Assembly (NCBI GenBank): GCA_902767025.1
Contig: CACXFZ010000077.1
Coordinates: 1 to 5,352, forward strand
From: an uncultured Coriobacteriaceae bacterium
Lineage (GTDB): Bacteria; Actinomycetota; Coriobacteriia; Coriobacteriales; Eggerthellaceae
Direction of reading: 5' to 3'
Length of the DNA: 5,352 nt
Below are positions 4,817 to 5,352 of this stretch, piece by piece (the stretch's first letter is position 1; every line of letters starts with the position of its first letter). The position numbers and the translations under genes were made by a program. The notes beneath the pieces were generated by a model. That model made no database searches. It was not told the DNA's origin and saw only the letters and a program-made list of their open reading frames with translations.

Positions 4817-5352
4817 TCGAGGTGCCAACAACCGTTTCGGCTGGGGCCCCAACGGGCTCACCCTTCATCGTCGACCGGTCGCCGTTCAAGTTTGGCGAGC
4901 CGCTCGATACCGGGATGCTCGATCTTGCGGAAGACCGCGTGCTCAATTGGCCCATGGTCTACATCCTTGCAAACGACACCGAGGCGTATGTGGGGCAGAC
5001 GACGAGCGTGGCAACGCGTATCAGCCAACACGGCGCCAACGTAGAGAAGAAAGACTTCGACACTGTCAACATCATCTACAACGAAGAGTTCAACGGGTCG
5101 GTGATCACCGACTACGAGCATCGCCTCATCGGGCTGATGCATGCCGACGGGCGCTACCGGTTGACCAACAAGAACGAGGGGATGACAAGCACCAACTACT
5201 TCTCCAAGGCCGAGTACGCCTTGATGTTCGAAGAGCTTTGGGAAGAGCTTCAGAAAATGGAGTTGGTGGAGCACTCCATCTCAGACCTTGAAGAAACCGA
5301 GGTATTCAAGTACTCGCCCTTCAAAGGGCTCACGCCGGACCAGCATGTTGCA
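4813..5352 (+). CDS. GIY-YIG nuclease-domain protein, N-terminal 180 residues (probable DUF2075 helicase fusion)
   Basis: The gene starts in an ATGA overlap with the pyrophosphohydrolase and is still open at the right edge after exactly 180 codons. Residues about 47-125 form a GIY-YIG endonuclease domain with all expected catalytic positions: VYI (Tyr50), YVG (Tyr59), Arg69 in ATRISQH, the metal-binding Glu102 in YEHRLIGL, and an Asn at 119 or 121 in LTNKNEG. The next segment, NYFSKAEYALMFEELWEEL to FKYSPFKGLTPDQ, resembles the linker I remember between a GIY-YIG domain and a DUF2075 (PF09848, Schlafen group 3 type DNA/RNA helicase) ATPase domain, which would lie beyond the window. If so, the protein couples nucleic-acid cleavage to an ATP-driven motor. 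There is no strong ribosome site of its own, only GAAGAAG further upstream, so translation probably depends on re-initiation from the preceding gene. The GIY-YIG call is firm; the ATPase part is inference. Confidence 0.82.
   Translation, partial: MIEVPTTVSAGAPTGSPFIVDRSPFKFGEPLDTGMLDLAEDRVLNWPMVYILANDTEAYVGQTTSVATRISQHGANVEKKDFDTVNIIYNEEFNGSVITDYEHRLIGLMHADGRYRLTNKNEGMTSTNYFSKAEYALMFEELWEELQKMELVEHSISDLEETEVFKYSPFKGLTPDQHVA

Noticed and set aside
1..5352. CRISPR arrays, tRNA or rRNA genes, and integrase attachment sites
   Set aside because: I saw no regularly spaced repeats, cloverleaf-like sequence, rRNA signature or recombinase-associated direct repeats anywhere in the window.

Overview
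The window reads as high-GC, Gram-positive-type chromosome. Strong purine-rich Shine-Dalgarno sites, copper genes of the kind found in gut anaerobes and an XRE-type regulator resembling a family I associate with gut Coriobacteriia and Clostridia suggest an Eggerthella-like actinobacterium. That placement is inference from style and protein resemblance; there is no rRNA or other marker in the window.

Layout. (1) Positions 1-455, minus strand: the first half of an SPFH/band 7 (stomatin-like) membrane protein, running off the left edge. (2) Positions 456-559: a short divergent promoter region. (3) Positions 560-3220, plus strand: a complete Cu(I)-exporting P1B-1 ATPase (CopA) with one N-terminal and one C-terminal copper-binding HMA domain. 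The C-terminal domain looks like a whole CopZ chaperone. Its DNA is preceded, inside the copA reading frame, by an extended -10 promoter sequence, a perfect AAGGAGG ribosome binding site and an in-frame ATG, so it may also be made as a separate 71-residue protein. (4) Positions 3221-3567: a 347-base non-coding stretch dominated by a 70-base near-perfect inverted repeat, with further inverted segments that can compete with it. (5) Positions 3568-4254: a 228-residue protein with an uncharacterised N-terminal domain and a C-terminal XRE helix-turn-helix. (6) Positions 4255-4480: a non-coding gap with two small hairpins and a likely promoter. (7) Positions 4481-5352: a translationally coupled pair, a MazG/RS21-C6-like nucleotide pyrophosphohydrolase followed by a protein that starts with a complete GIY-YIG nuclease domain and runs off the right edge. 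From memory of the family, the missing part is probably a DUF2075 (Schlafen group 3 type) helicase/ATPase.

How the parts fit. The left half looks like stable housekeeping and metal-homeostasis sequence: GC is about 67-77% in sampled copA lines. From the inverted repeat rightwards GC falls to about 53-60% in sampled lines and the gene content becomes accessory: a regulator of unknown role, then a nuclease plus nucleotide-hydrolase pair that looks like a candidate defence module. The most interesting points are the chaperone gene nested in copA, the large inverted repeat at the composition boundary, and the pyrophosphohydrolase/GIY-YIG pair.
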